A stretch of 51,526 nt of DNA. It comes from Halobellus captivus. Lineage in GTDB: Archaea; Halobacteriota; Halobacteria; Halobacteriales; Haloferacaceae. The notes under the pieces are model-generated. The model had not been told where the DNA came from and searched no databases. It saw only the letters and a program-made list of their open reading frames with translations. Made by a program: the position numbers and the translations under genes. Position 1 is the first letter of the stretch. Each line of letters opens with the position of its first letter. This document shows positions 44,087-51,526 of this stretch, in pieces. The stretch lies in the NCBI RefSeq assembly GCF_007655485.1, contig NZ_VJXQ01000005.1, positions 103,398 through 154,923 on the forward strand, read 5' to 3'.

Positions 44087-46024
44087 ATGCCAACCGACCA
44101 AATGAAGATTTCAGTATCGAATATCGGCGGTATTGATGAGACGAAGCAAACCTTCGAGCCAGGAGTCTCAATTTTGGCGGGGCGAAACGCTACGAATCGT
44201 ACGTCTTTCCTGCAGGCGGTGATGGCTGGATTCGGGAGTACGCAGGCGAGTTTGAAAGCGGATGCAGATGAAGGATTCGTTGAACTGATGGTGGATGGTG
44301 AGTCGTATACCCGAACGTTGACGCGTTCGAATGGCGGGGTTACCTATGGGGGTGATCCGTATTTGGATGACGCGGAGGTTGCGGATTTGTTTGCGTTCTT
44401 GATTGAGTCGAATGAGGCACGGTTGGCGGTGTCGCGGGATGAAGAGTTGCGGGATGTTATTATGCGGCCGGTGGATACAGAGGTGATTCAAACCGAGATT
44501 CGTGAGTTAGAGCAAAAGAAGCGGGAGGTGGATTCGAAGACTGAGGAACTTGAATCACTTAAAAATCGGCTGCCGAAGCTCCAGGAGCGGTTAACGCAAC
44601 GCCAGATGGATATTGAGACGAAGGAAGAGGAGTTGGCCAAGAGAGAGGCGGAACTTGATGAGCTTGATCAGGGACTTAAGGAGACGCGGGAGGAAAAGAA
44701 TGAGGTTGAGGAGACGTTCAGTGAGTTGCGGGAGGCACGCCAGGAGCTTGAAGATCTCCAGTATAAGCTGGAGACCGAACAAGAGAGTCTTGAGTCATTA
44801 AAGACGGAGCGGGAGGACCTACAGGACGCGCTGGAGCAGCTGGAGACTGGGTCAAAATACAGGATCGAAGAGCTGAATGCTGAATTGTCTCAGCTCCGGA
44901 GTGAGAAGCAAGCGTTGGAGGCTGAAATTAGTACCCTTCAGCAGGTTATTCAGTTCAACGAGGATATGCTGGACGGTTCAACTGCAGATATTGCACATAC
45001 GTTACAGCCCAATGGTGGTGCGAATGCTGAATCAGTCACGGATCAGTTGGTAACGGATACCGAGGTGGTGTGTTGGACGTGTAGTTCGCGGGTAGAGCAA
45101 TCTGCTATTGAGGAGACAGTGGACGATTTGCGGTCATTATTGAGCGGTAAACACAGTGAGGTCCGTGAGCTAGAGGACGAGATCGGAGAGCTGAAATCGG
45201 AGAAGGAGTCGATCGAGGTTCAGCAGGAGCGTGCCGAAGACGTATCGCGTCGTCGCCATGAGGTGGAGGAAGAAATCGAAGAACGAGAGGAGGCGATTAA
45301 TGAGTTGGAGAATCTGATTATGATACAGTCTGAGAAGATTGAGCAGCTTGAAGCGGAGGCAGAGGCCGTGGAAGATGAGGACTATGGTGAGATTCTAGAT
45401 GCGCACAAGGAGGTTAATCAACTCGGGTTCGAGCTTGACCGGCTCCACAAGGAGGTCGAAGAGATTAAGACGGAACTCGCTGAAGTAAACGACCAAGTTG
45501 CTAAGATTGGAGACCTTCAGGATCGTCGTGAGACGATTACAAGTGAACTCAATAAGCTCCGGACGAAGATTGAGCGACTCGAAGAGGGAGCAGTAGAGGC
45601 GTTTAATGACCATATGGCGGATATTCTTGGTATTCTTGAGTACGAGAATGTCGAACGGATTTGGCTCGAACGCACTACAAGGGAGGTTCGAAACGGCCGA
45701 CAGAAAGAGACGAAGAGTGTATTTGAGCTTCATATTATCCGCTCAATGCCGGATGGCACAACGTACGAGGATACTGTAGACCACCTGAGTGAGAGCGAAC
45801 GAGAGGTGACCGGACTCATCTTCGCTCTTGCGGGCTACCTTGTCCATAACGTCTACGAGACGCTCCCTGTTATGCTCCTTGACTCGCTGGAGGCAATTGA
45901 CTCAGACCGCATTACAGAACTAGTTCATTACTTCGAACAGTACGCTGATTACCTATTCGTTGCCTTGCTCTCAGAAGATGCAATGGCGCTGGATGGACAG
46001 TATCCATTCGTGAAGAGCCTGTAA
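44087..46024 (+). CDS. Archaea-specific SMC-related protein (ASRP, Sph-like)
   Basis: From the ATG at 44087 (alternative 44102, MKISVSNIGGID) the product is 645 residues. The N-terminal nucleotide-binding segment is SILAGRNATNRTSFLQAVMA, the family's atypical Walker A lacking the usual Lys. Two long coiled-coil arms (about 135-300 and 345-535) flank a hinge with one CWTC pair, like a zinc hook. The C-terminal head has HLSESEREVTGLIFALAGY (signature motif) and LPVMLLDSLEAID (Walker B). It likely acts on chromosome or cell-shape organisation with RdfA, encoded just upstream. The longer frame from 44036 is rejected because homology begins at MKIS. Confidence 0.9.
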   Translation: MPTDQMKISVSNIGGIDETKQTFEPGVSILAGRNATNRTSFLQAVMAGFGSTQASLKADADEGFVELMVDGESYTRTLTRSNGGVTYGGDPYLDDAEVADLFAFLIESNEARLAVSRDEELRDVIMRPVDTEVIQTEIRELEQKKREVDSKTEELESLKNRLPKLQERLTQRQMDIETKEEELAKREAELDELDQGLKETREEKNEVEETFSELREARQELEDLQYKLETEQESLESLKTEREDLQDALEQLETGSKYRIEELNAELSQLRSEKQALEAEISTLQQVIQFNEDMLDGSTADIAHTLQPNGGANAESVTDQLVTDTEVVCWTCSSRVEQSAIEETVDDLRSLLSGKHSEVRELEDEIGELKSEKESIEVQQERAEDVSRRRHEVEEEIEEREEAINELENLIMIQSEKIEQLEAEAEAVEDEDYGEILDAHKEVNQLGFELDRLHKEVEEIKTELAEVNDQVAKIGDLQDRRETITSELNKLRTKIERLEEGAVEAFNDHMADILGILEYENVERIWLERTTREVRNGRQKETKSVFELHIIRSMPDGTTYEDTVDHLSESEREVTGLIFALAGYLVHNVYETLPVMLLDSLEAIDSDRITELVHYFEQYADYLFVALLSEDAMALDGQYPFVKSL

Positions 46025-46292
46025 ATCGGAAAATCCGTCTATCATTCGTGCGTTTATCATAGTAAAAACCATCTTATGAGAAGTCCCTATATTAACCTAT
46101 GATGGACGTACGGGTGTCATAGAATAGTGTAGGTCTGAATCTGTAGAGGCTATCGATTTCCAGATCAATATATAAAATATATGATACTTAATTGCTTGGT
46201 GCAGAATAGTATCTCACAGCAGGTCAGCCCGTCGAGCGGAATACCCTTTAGAGCTAAGGGTAAAGCAAAAATTTTGGGAGTAGCGGCTGGGT

Positions 46293-46980
46293 AGTGTTTA
46301 GTTTGGAGCATTGAACCAGGCGGCAAATGCTTGGAGCCAATTTTCGGCGGTTTGAGGCTCAATATGGCTGAAACAGTTTGAGAACGAGGAATTTCTGCGT
46401 TTGAGTTCTCGAAAGATTCGTTCGATGGCATTTCGATTTCCATCTCGTTCAGTTTGAAATCAGAGGCCAGCTCTGTCCAGCGCAGTTTGGAGGTGTTGAG
46501 CGCCATCAACCAGAAACACAGCAGTTCGACATCGTGTTTCTGGCGGAGTTCTCGCAGAAAAATCTCAGTTAATGCGGTCGTCGTTGTTGAAAAGAGCCGT
46601 AGATGCAGCAGGTCGTTCGTGTCGGGACCGGCAGCCGCGTACTGCCAGAATTGCTCGTCATTGATCCGAATCACGGTTTCGTCTACGGGAACGTGATTCG
46701 GGGTTCGACCGTCTGCGGGCTGTAAATCGGCCTTTTGTATCCCATCATAGATCACTCTACGAGAGCGCTCGAGACCATCTCTTCGAGAATCGAGGCAGTA
46801 TTCGATAGTGACAGCCCCGCTAACTGGAGTTGAATTCCGAGTTTCATCGCGTGCTCGGGTGTCCGTTGTCGCTCCACAAATCCAAGTCAATCCAGTCCGT
46901 ACATCCACTGAGGCGATTGATTTTTAGCATAGAGCACCACAAAATCACACCGTTTCACTCTTCATCCTTAACTAAACACG
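46293..46980 (-). mobile_element. IS6-family element, subgroup A, decayed
   Basis: The ends are GTGTTTAGTTTGG on the left and CTTAACTAAACAC on the right, imperfect inverted repeats. The minus-strand transposase begins at ATG 46928-46926 (MLKINRLSGCTDWIDLD) and shifts frame within the next 15 codons. Later pieces are IQKADLQPADGRTPNHVPVD with ETVIRINDEQFWQYAA, LLHLRLFSTTTTALTEIF and a degraded C-terminus with RWTELASDFKLNEMEIEM. The DG of the second catalytic motif is lost (LCFWLMALNTS). It begins 269 bp after the SMC-related gene. Its left end is almost identical to the element at 51422. Confidence 0.85.
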
Positions 46981-47003
46981 ACCACACGACCAGCGGCTGA
47001 GGC

Positions 47004-47693
47004 ATTGCTCAGATAAGCTGATTGAAGCAGACGGCGAACGCTTGCAACCACGTTGCTGCTGTGTTCGAATTAGCGTGTCTGAAGTGGGTAGCAAAGGCTT
47101 CGGCTCGGCGTTTCAGTTCTTTAAACACGCGTTCAACGGTATTTCGACTCCCGTGGGTGACGTGTTGGAATCAGAGTGAGTGGCGATGGCTGGCCGCCTG
47201 CAGTCACGATGCACCATCGACCAAGGAGGCTGCGTCGTCGACAAGATAGTTCTGGCGGAATTCCGTGATGAACACTCGCTCAGCGTGGAGGTTATGGTCG
47301 GAAACAGTCGCACGTGCAGCAGGCGATTCTAGGCGGGGTCAACCGCAGCAAACAGCCAGTAGTGCTAATCATTCGCTCGGATTACGGCTTCGTCGCCCGC
47401 GACGTAATCCAGGTCGTGACCCTGTGCAGGCTGTAGATCTGTCTTCTGGACCCTGTTGTGAATGGTAGATCGACAGCGCTCGACACCCAACCCATTGAGG
47501 ACAGAGACGGTATCCGATAGCAAGAGCCCTGCCAAATGCAGTTGGATACCGAGCTTCATCATCGACTTGGGTGCCACTTCTCGCTCCACAAACGCTAACT
47601 CCGGGAAGTCGCTACACTCGATGAGGCGGCTGGTTTCTGGCATAGGCACCAAGCAACTACGGCCGCCTCACTTTTCGATCTTATCTGAACAAG
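47004..47693 (-). mobile_element. IS6-family element, subgroup B, decayed
   Basis: The right end (CTTTTCGATCTTATCTGAAC) is identical to that of the element at 39456, and the left end is ATTGCTCAGATAAGC. The transposase starts at ATG 47643 (MPETSRLIECSDFPELAFVE). Its first motif is degraded (AGDEAVIRAND followed by a stop where Trp/Arg is expected), a second stop follows in VDPA-x-NRLLHV, and a frameshift occurs after TSTLSE. The remaining frame can still be traced to the C-terminus. It lies only about 23 bp from the preceding IS6 copy, so two subgroups have landed side by side. Confidence 0.85.
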
Positions 47694-48059
47694 TATTTTT
47701 GATCGTGTTAAACCTAAGACTAATTACTTTTGTTTCCCCAATCGACGGTATACCACTAGAAAAAAGGTAATAGATTGCCCCTCTTTGTGGGTATAGTCAA
47801 ATATTCTGTTGGATATCTGTTGGATTATCTTATTTCCTCCACTAGAGTAAACGTCAGTTGACGATTAATTAATTTACTACTGTCAAATAAGTATTTGGCA
47901 GTAAATTCTCAAAGAGAAGAAAATACTTGAAAGTATATACCCTAGCCAGTTGAGGTTTGACTTGTAAAAAGATAGTTTACTAATAGTAAATCGGGCTGTT
48001 TCCGCCTTGTTTCAACAGCAGTATTTTATTGGATATAGTATTCGAGATTATCCAATACG
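47694..48059. other. AT-rich spacer after the tandem IS copies
   Basis: No gene is seen in about 365 bp. The sequence contains several TTTACTA/TAGTAAA-like repeats (for example TTTACTAATAGTAAATC at about 47977-47993, a 6-bp inverted repeat), but nothing diagnostic. Confidence 0.35.
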
Positions 48060-48815
48060 CTAGGAATATGTAATATTTAGTTCAATTACGTTTGCTGCTC
48101 GATCGATGGTCTCTGGAAGTTCTTTTTTAAACCGCTCTCCTTTCATTCTGCTTGTAGGCCCGGAAACACTGATAGCCCCAACGGCATTACCGCTATTATC
48201 AACTATCGGTACAGCTATGCAACGTAACCCCGAAAATGCCTCTTCTCGGTCGAAGGCAATCCCAGATTTCCGAATTTCCTCTAGCTCTTGGAAGAGCTGA
48301 TCTCTGTCTGTAATTGTGTGTTCGGTATTTGCTGGGAGTCCGAAACGACTGATAATTTCCTCAACACGTTGTTCGTCAAAATGGGCTATCATTGCTTTTC
48401 CCAAGGCTGTACAATGGGGGAGAACTCGTTTTCCGGTATATGTATCTAGGTGCACTGCATCTTCGCCGCGGGCTCGATATAGATACACTACCCAACCGTG
48501 CTCTTCGACAGCCACATTTGCTAATTCGCCCGTTTCTGTGGCTAATTTTTCAATTTCTGGCTGTGCCACTTTTTGTATTTTTAACCGGTCCCGGGCTCGC
48601 TCACCAAGTTCAAGGAATCGAAGACCCGTGTAGTACGTCTTGTTCTCCTTCACAACGTATTCTTCTTGCTCAAGTGTGCTCAAGTGATGGTGGACCGTCG
48701 CTTTAGTCATATCTAGGTGGTCAGCGAGCTCTGTTATACGGGCTCCTTCGAGCTCTTTCAGCCCCTCGATGATCGACAACATCTTGACCCCGGACTTTAT
48801 CGTTTTCTTGCTCAT
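48060..48815 (-). CDS. IclR family transcriptional regulator 3
   Basis: The 251-residue protein has the winged helix KMLSIIEGLKELEGARITEL, ADHLDMTKATVHHHLSTLEQ, EEYVVKENKTYYTGLRFLEL and the effector domain with YLYRARGEDAVHLDTYTGKR, LPHCTALGKAMIAHFD, NTEHTITDRDQLFQELEEIR, GLRCIAVPIVDNSGNAVGAI and SVSGPTSRM. It is the third IclR member in the window. It lies 116 bp downstream of the D-2-hydroxyacid dehydrogenase gene on the same strand, and the divergent iron-ADH gene follows on the other side, so it may control both. This is inferred from position. Confidence 0.95.
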   Translation of the reverse strand: MSKKTIKSGVKMLSIIEGLKELEGARITELADHLDMTKATVHHHLSTLEQEEYVVKENKTYYTGLRFLELGERARDRLKIQKVAQPEIEKLATETGELANVAVEEHGWVVYLYRARGEDAVHLDTYTGKRVLPHCTALGKAMIAHFDEQRVEEIISRFGLPANTEHTITDRDQLFQELEEIRKSGIAFDREEAFSGLRCIAVPIVDNSGNAVGAISVSGPTSRMKGERFKKELPETIDRAANVIELNITYS

Positions 48816-48931
48816 CTTAGTATAGACTTCTTTCTCCCCAGAATATAAATGCTGTTTGCTGTAGCTACGTTATTGTTTGATAATGCATATCGAACCTAAT
48901 TTCCCCAAACCCAGTTTCATCCTGAAATCAG

Positions 48932-49945
48932 CTAACTAACTTCCTTTATCTGATCGAATACAGAATTTGGAAGGGATTTGCCCTCCAGTGCTGCGAGAAT
49001 ATTTTCTGCGGACATCACGGACATTCGCTCTCGTGTGGGAGTACTCGCACTACCAATATGCGGCGTAACAACTAATTTTTCAGGTTCGTGTCGTAGTATA
49101 CTATGATCTGAGGGGAGGGGTTCTGGATTAGTAACGTCTAACGCAGCAGCCGCAATACTTTCGTCTTCAAGCGCATTGTCCAGCGCATCCATATCTACAA
49201 TCTCGCCACGGCTTGTATTGATAAGGATACCTTCGTTATTCATTTTCTTGAATTCTTGTGATCCAATCATGTCGTATGTTTCCTCTTTCAGCGGTACGTG
49301 TAACGAAACAAAGTCGCTGGTTTGTAGTAACTCGTCTTGGGGGACATACTCTATGTCCACGCCCATCTCTGCTAATTCTCGTTCCTGCTCGTTTTTTCGA
49401 TAGGGGTGGGAGTAAACGACGTCCATGCCAAACCCAATAGATCTGCGAGCGACTGCAGAACCTATACTTCCTATACCGATTATTCCGAGGGTGCGGTTAT
49501 GTAGATCATGGCCAAGAAGGGTTGTGGGGCCCCATGCTTTCCACTTCCCGTCTAGAACATATTCATGAGATTCAACTACTCGTCTCGCACAAGCAGACAT
49601 CAGTGCCCAAGTCAAATCCGCAGTAGTTTCACTGAGTACACCCGGTGTGTATCCAACCATAATATCCTGCTGGGCGGCCTCCTCAACGTCGATATGATCA
49701 TAACCTACAGAAAATGTACTTACAACCTTCAGATTTGGTGATGACGCCAAAACATCTGCATCGATGGTATCAGAGACATTACAGAGCAACCCAAAAGCCT
49801 CAGTTTCCGTGAGCTTCTTCATTATGTGACCCTTCGACGGTGGTACCTCCTCTTCCCACATCACAATTTTACACCTCTCTTCTAGAAGTTCTATACCCGG
49901 TTCAGGGATACGCCTAGTTACGTACACGACCGGCTTCTCGTCCAT
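48932..49945 (-). CDS. D-isomer-specific 2-hydroxyacid dehydrogenase
   Basis: The ATG at 49945 gives 337 residues (MDEKPVVYVTRRIPEPGIEL). An ATG/TTG at 49987 is rejected because a TATA-like ATTAATAA lies about 24-31 nt before 49945, fitting a leaderless transcript. The nucleotide fold is GIIGIGSIGSAVARRSIGF. Catalytic residues are Arg in INTSRGEIVD, Glu in DVTNPEPLP and His in VVTPHIGSAS. YDHIDVEEAAQ and GVLSETTADLTWALM are the usual substrate-side motifs. It reduces a 2-oxo acid such as glyoxylate, hydroxypyruvate or an aryl-pyruvate with NAD(P)H. The substrate is open. Confidence 0.93.
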   Translation of the reverse strand: MDEKPVVYVTRRIPEPGIELLEERCKIVMWEEEVPPSKGHIMKKLTETEAFGLLCNVSDTIDADVLASSPNLKVVSTFSVGYDHIDVEEAAQQDIMVGYTPGVLSETTADLTWALMSACARRVVESHEYVLDGKWKAWGPTTLLGHDLHNRTLGIIGIGSIGSAVARRSIGFGMDVVYSHPYRKNEQERELAEMGVDIEYVPQDELLQTSDFVSLHVPLKEETYDMIGSQEFKKMNNEGILINTSRGEIVDMDALDNALEDESIAAAALDVTNPEPLPSDHSILRHEPEKLVVTPHIGSASTPTRERMSVMSAENILAALEGKSLPNSVFDQIKEVS

Positions 49946-50115
49946 ATACACTGTACCTGATGGTAGGGTTATTAATATTTCGTCCAACCCAAGGCCGAAT
50001 CAAATTTTCTACTCACTCGGTACAAAGAGAACCTAATATCACTACTTCGCTCATAGAAGAGCACCACATTCCGGGAAAACTACTTGTGCGGGTACTACGG
50101 AATAGTAAATGACCG

Positions 50116-51345
50116 ATGTTTACCCAAGAGTCGGTATGGGAATTCGATATGGCGGACAGAGTAAAGTTCGGTATAAACGCTGTTGATGAACTTCCGACTG
50201 ACATTTCAAGTTGGAATGCAAGATCGGCTACGATTATCACCGATGAGGGGCTCGCCCAGACGGGGATGATAGACGAAATTACCGATTGCCTTGAGGAAAC
50301 TTTCGTACATATCTATACCGGTGTTGAGGCTGATCCCTCGATAAAAGTTTTCGAGGAGGCCTTGGAATTTGTGCGTGAACGGGACCCCGATGTGATTATC
50401 GCTGTTGGTGGGGGGAGCAGCATCGATGTAGCTAAGACAGCCAGTGTTATCCACGATGAAGATGGTAGTGTTAGAGATTATATTGCTCCTCCAACTGGAG
50501 GAGGCAAAGAGATTACTGAACCCGGAGTTCCCGTCATTGCGATTCCAACTACAGCAGGCACCGGGTCGGAGTCCTCTCCTGTTTCAGTCATCTCGCTCCC
50601 CGAGAAACAGCTTAAAGTAGGAATATCCAGTAAATACCAGTATCCCGACTTGGCGGTTGTAGACCCTCGGTTGACAACCTCACTTCCATCAAATTTGACT
50701 GCGTATTCTGGACTAGACGCATTATCGCATGCAGTTGAGGCGTATGTAACTCGCCCCTTTGATGGAAAGGAACAACCGCAAACGCCGGAGGGAAGACCGG
50801 ATTATAATGGTAGAACGTTACTCACGGATCAACTCGCCACTACCGCCATCAAGCTGATCTCTGAAAATTTGAGACCAGCTGTGAACAACGGGGCCAATCT
50901 GGAGGCTAGACGTAATATGTCTCTTGCAAGTCTGTTGGCTGGAATCGCTTTCACGAATGCTGGACTTGGTGCTACTCATGCACTTGCTCTATCAGTCGCA
51001 GGGAAGCATAATACGCCTCATGGGCTAACTATTGCAACGTTACTCCCTGCGGTTATGCGCTTTAATGCTGCAGCACAACCTGAACGGTTCCAGACGATGG
51101 CAGAACTTCTGGGAGAAGATCTATCGTCTGGAAGTCAACGTTCTAAGGCCCTAAAATCTGCAAGCGCTGTTGCATCACTTGCAGAGGATGTTGGAGTTTT
51201 GGGAGGTCTTTCCGAACTGGGTGTGGCCGAGAATGAACTACCCCAGCTTGCGGAAAATACGATGCAACTCGAACGACTCCTTGTGGGCAACCCGAGAATG
51301 GTGACAAAAGATGCTGCCAAGGCGATATTACAGGATGCGTTCTAA
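50116..51345 (+). CDS. Iron-containing (group III) alcohol dehydrogenase
   Basis: The 409-residue protein begins MFTQESVWEFDMADRVKFGI. The first ATG is preferred because the family has a short beta strand before 'V-x-F-G'. The nucleotide motif is VIIAVGGGSSIDVAKT, followed by IAIPTTAGTGSESSPVSVIS. Metal ligands lie in SGLDALSHAVEAYVT (Asp and His) and ATHALALSVAGKHNTPHGLT (two His). Related proteins include maleylacetate reductase, lactaldehyde reductase and hydroxyacid-oxoacid transhydrogenase. It is divergent from the 2-hydroxyacid dehydrogenase gene, with a 170-bp spacer holding both promoters. Confidence 0.93.
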   Translation: MFTQESVWEFDMADRVKFGINAVDELPTDISSWNARSATIITDEGLAQTGMIDEITDCLEETFVHIYTGVEADPSIKVFEEALEFVRERDPDVIIAVGGGSSIDVAKTASVIHDEDGSVRDYIAPPTGGGKEITEPGVPVIAIPTTAGTGSESSPVSVISLPEKQLKVGISSKYQYPDLAVVDPRLTTSLPSNLTAYSGLDALSHAVEAYVTRPFDGKEQPQTPEGRPDYNGRTLLTDQLATTAIKLISENLRPAVNNGANLEARRNMSLASLLAGIAFTNAGLGATHALALSVAGKHNTPHGLTIATLLPAVMRFNAAAQPERFQTMAELLGEDLSSGSQRSKALKSASAVASLAEDVGVLGGLSELGVAENELPQLAENTMQLERLLVGNPRMVTKDAAKAILQDAF

Positions 51346-51421
51346 CCAATTGTAGCGTCGCCGTCCGAAACCTAACCGTTTGTAGTCACTCAGCAAGGGG
51401 CTATTTGGCGCAAATTGAGCG

Positions 51422-51526
51422 GTAGTGTTTAGTTTGGTGCATTAATCCAGGCGCAAATGCTTGGAGCCAATTTTCGGCAGTTTGACGCTCAGCGTGGCTG
51501 AAACAGTTTGAGAACGAGGAATTTCT
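51422..51526 (-). mobile_element. IS6-family element, subgroup A, cut by the window edge
   Basis: GTAGTGTTTAGTTTGGTGCA and the following ~100 bp match the left end of the element at 46293 with only scattered differences, for example ATGCTTGGAGCCAATTTTCG and AACAGTTTGAGAACGAGGAA. It has the same orientation as that copy (transposase tail on the minus strand). The rest lies beyond the window, so whether it is intact is unknown. Confidence 0.85.

Noticed and set aside
1-51526. CRISPR arrays, tRNA or rRNA genes
   Set aside because: I scanned for regularly spaced repeats and tRNA/rRNA landmarks and saw none; the only spaced repeats are the origin boxes, which vary in orientation and spacing.

Overview
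The window is haloarchaeal DNA. Proteins are rich in Asp and Glu, Tat lipoprotein signals with haloarchaeal lipoboxes occur, and halocyanin, an Orc1/Cdc6 initiator, RdfA plus an archaea-specific SMC-related protein, and haloarchaeal IS families are all present. The first ~5 kb is GC-rich and looks like ordinary haloarchaeal genome: the 3' end of a haem-copper oxidase subunit I gene, a DHFR-like reductase, a small molybdopterin oxidoreductase, and a divergent halocyanin / copper nitrite reductase (nirK) pair. From ~4.7 kb on, base composition drops visibly, long AT-rich spacers appear, and decayed IS elements and gene remnants accumulate.

The accessory part (7-51 kb) is mostly a catabolic gene island. 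Module A (7.1-14.6 kb) has two acyl-CoA ligases, a crotonase-fold protein, a PaaI-type thioesterase and a lone NMT1/SsuA-like binding lipoprotein. Module B (19.1-26.5 kb) has an amidohydrolase overlapping a Rieske protein, two MBL-fold hydrolases, a ThDP enzyme, an aldehyde dehydrogenase and a universal stress protein. Module C (27.2-31.5 kb) is a TAXI-TRAP transporter followed by an IclR regulator. Module D (32.2-39.1 kb) has an APC permease, two paralogous GcvT-fold proteins resembling the THF-dependent vanillate/3-O-methylgallate O-demethylase LigM, an IclR regulator between them, and a third MBL-fold hydrolase. Module E (48.1-51.3 kb) has an IclR regulator, a D-2-hydroxyacid dehydrogenase and an iron-type alcohol dehydrogenase. 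The set is what import, CoA activation, aldehyde oxidation and O-demethylation of methoxylated aromatic acids would need. The substrate is inferred, and no ring-cleavage dioxygenase is in view.

In the middle (16.1-18.7 kb) is a replication origin: an orc1/cdc6 gene flanked on both sides by at least ten copies of a ~20-bp box containing CTATCGATGTGTT. A 127-bp MITE with a perfect 8-bp target duplication sits inside the upstream array, and a truncated winged-helix gene lies beyond the downstream array. The window is therefore probably from a megaplasmid or secondary chromosome, or a chromosome carrying an integrated replicon.

Between 39.4 and 47.7 kb an IS-dense zone holds an IS6-family copy with a single frameshift, a GNAT pseudogene, decayed IS5-like elements, a broken membrane-protein gene, the intact rdfA-SMC-related pair, and two more IS6 copies. 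Another IS6 copy begins at the right edge, so module E is bracketed by two same-orientation copies of one IS subgroup.
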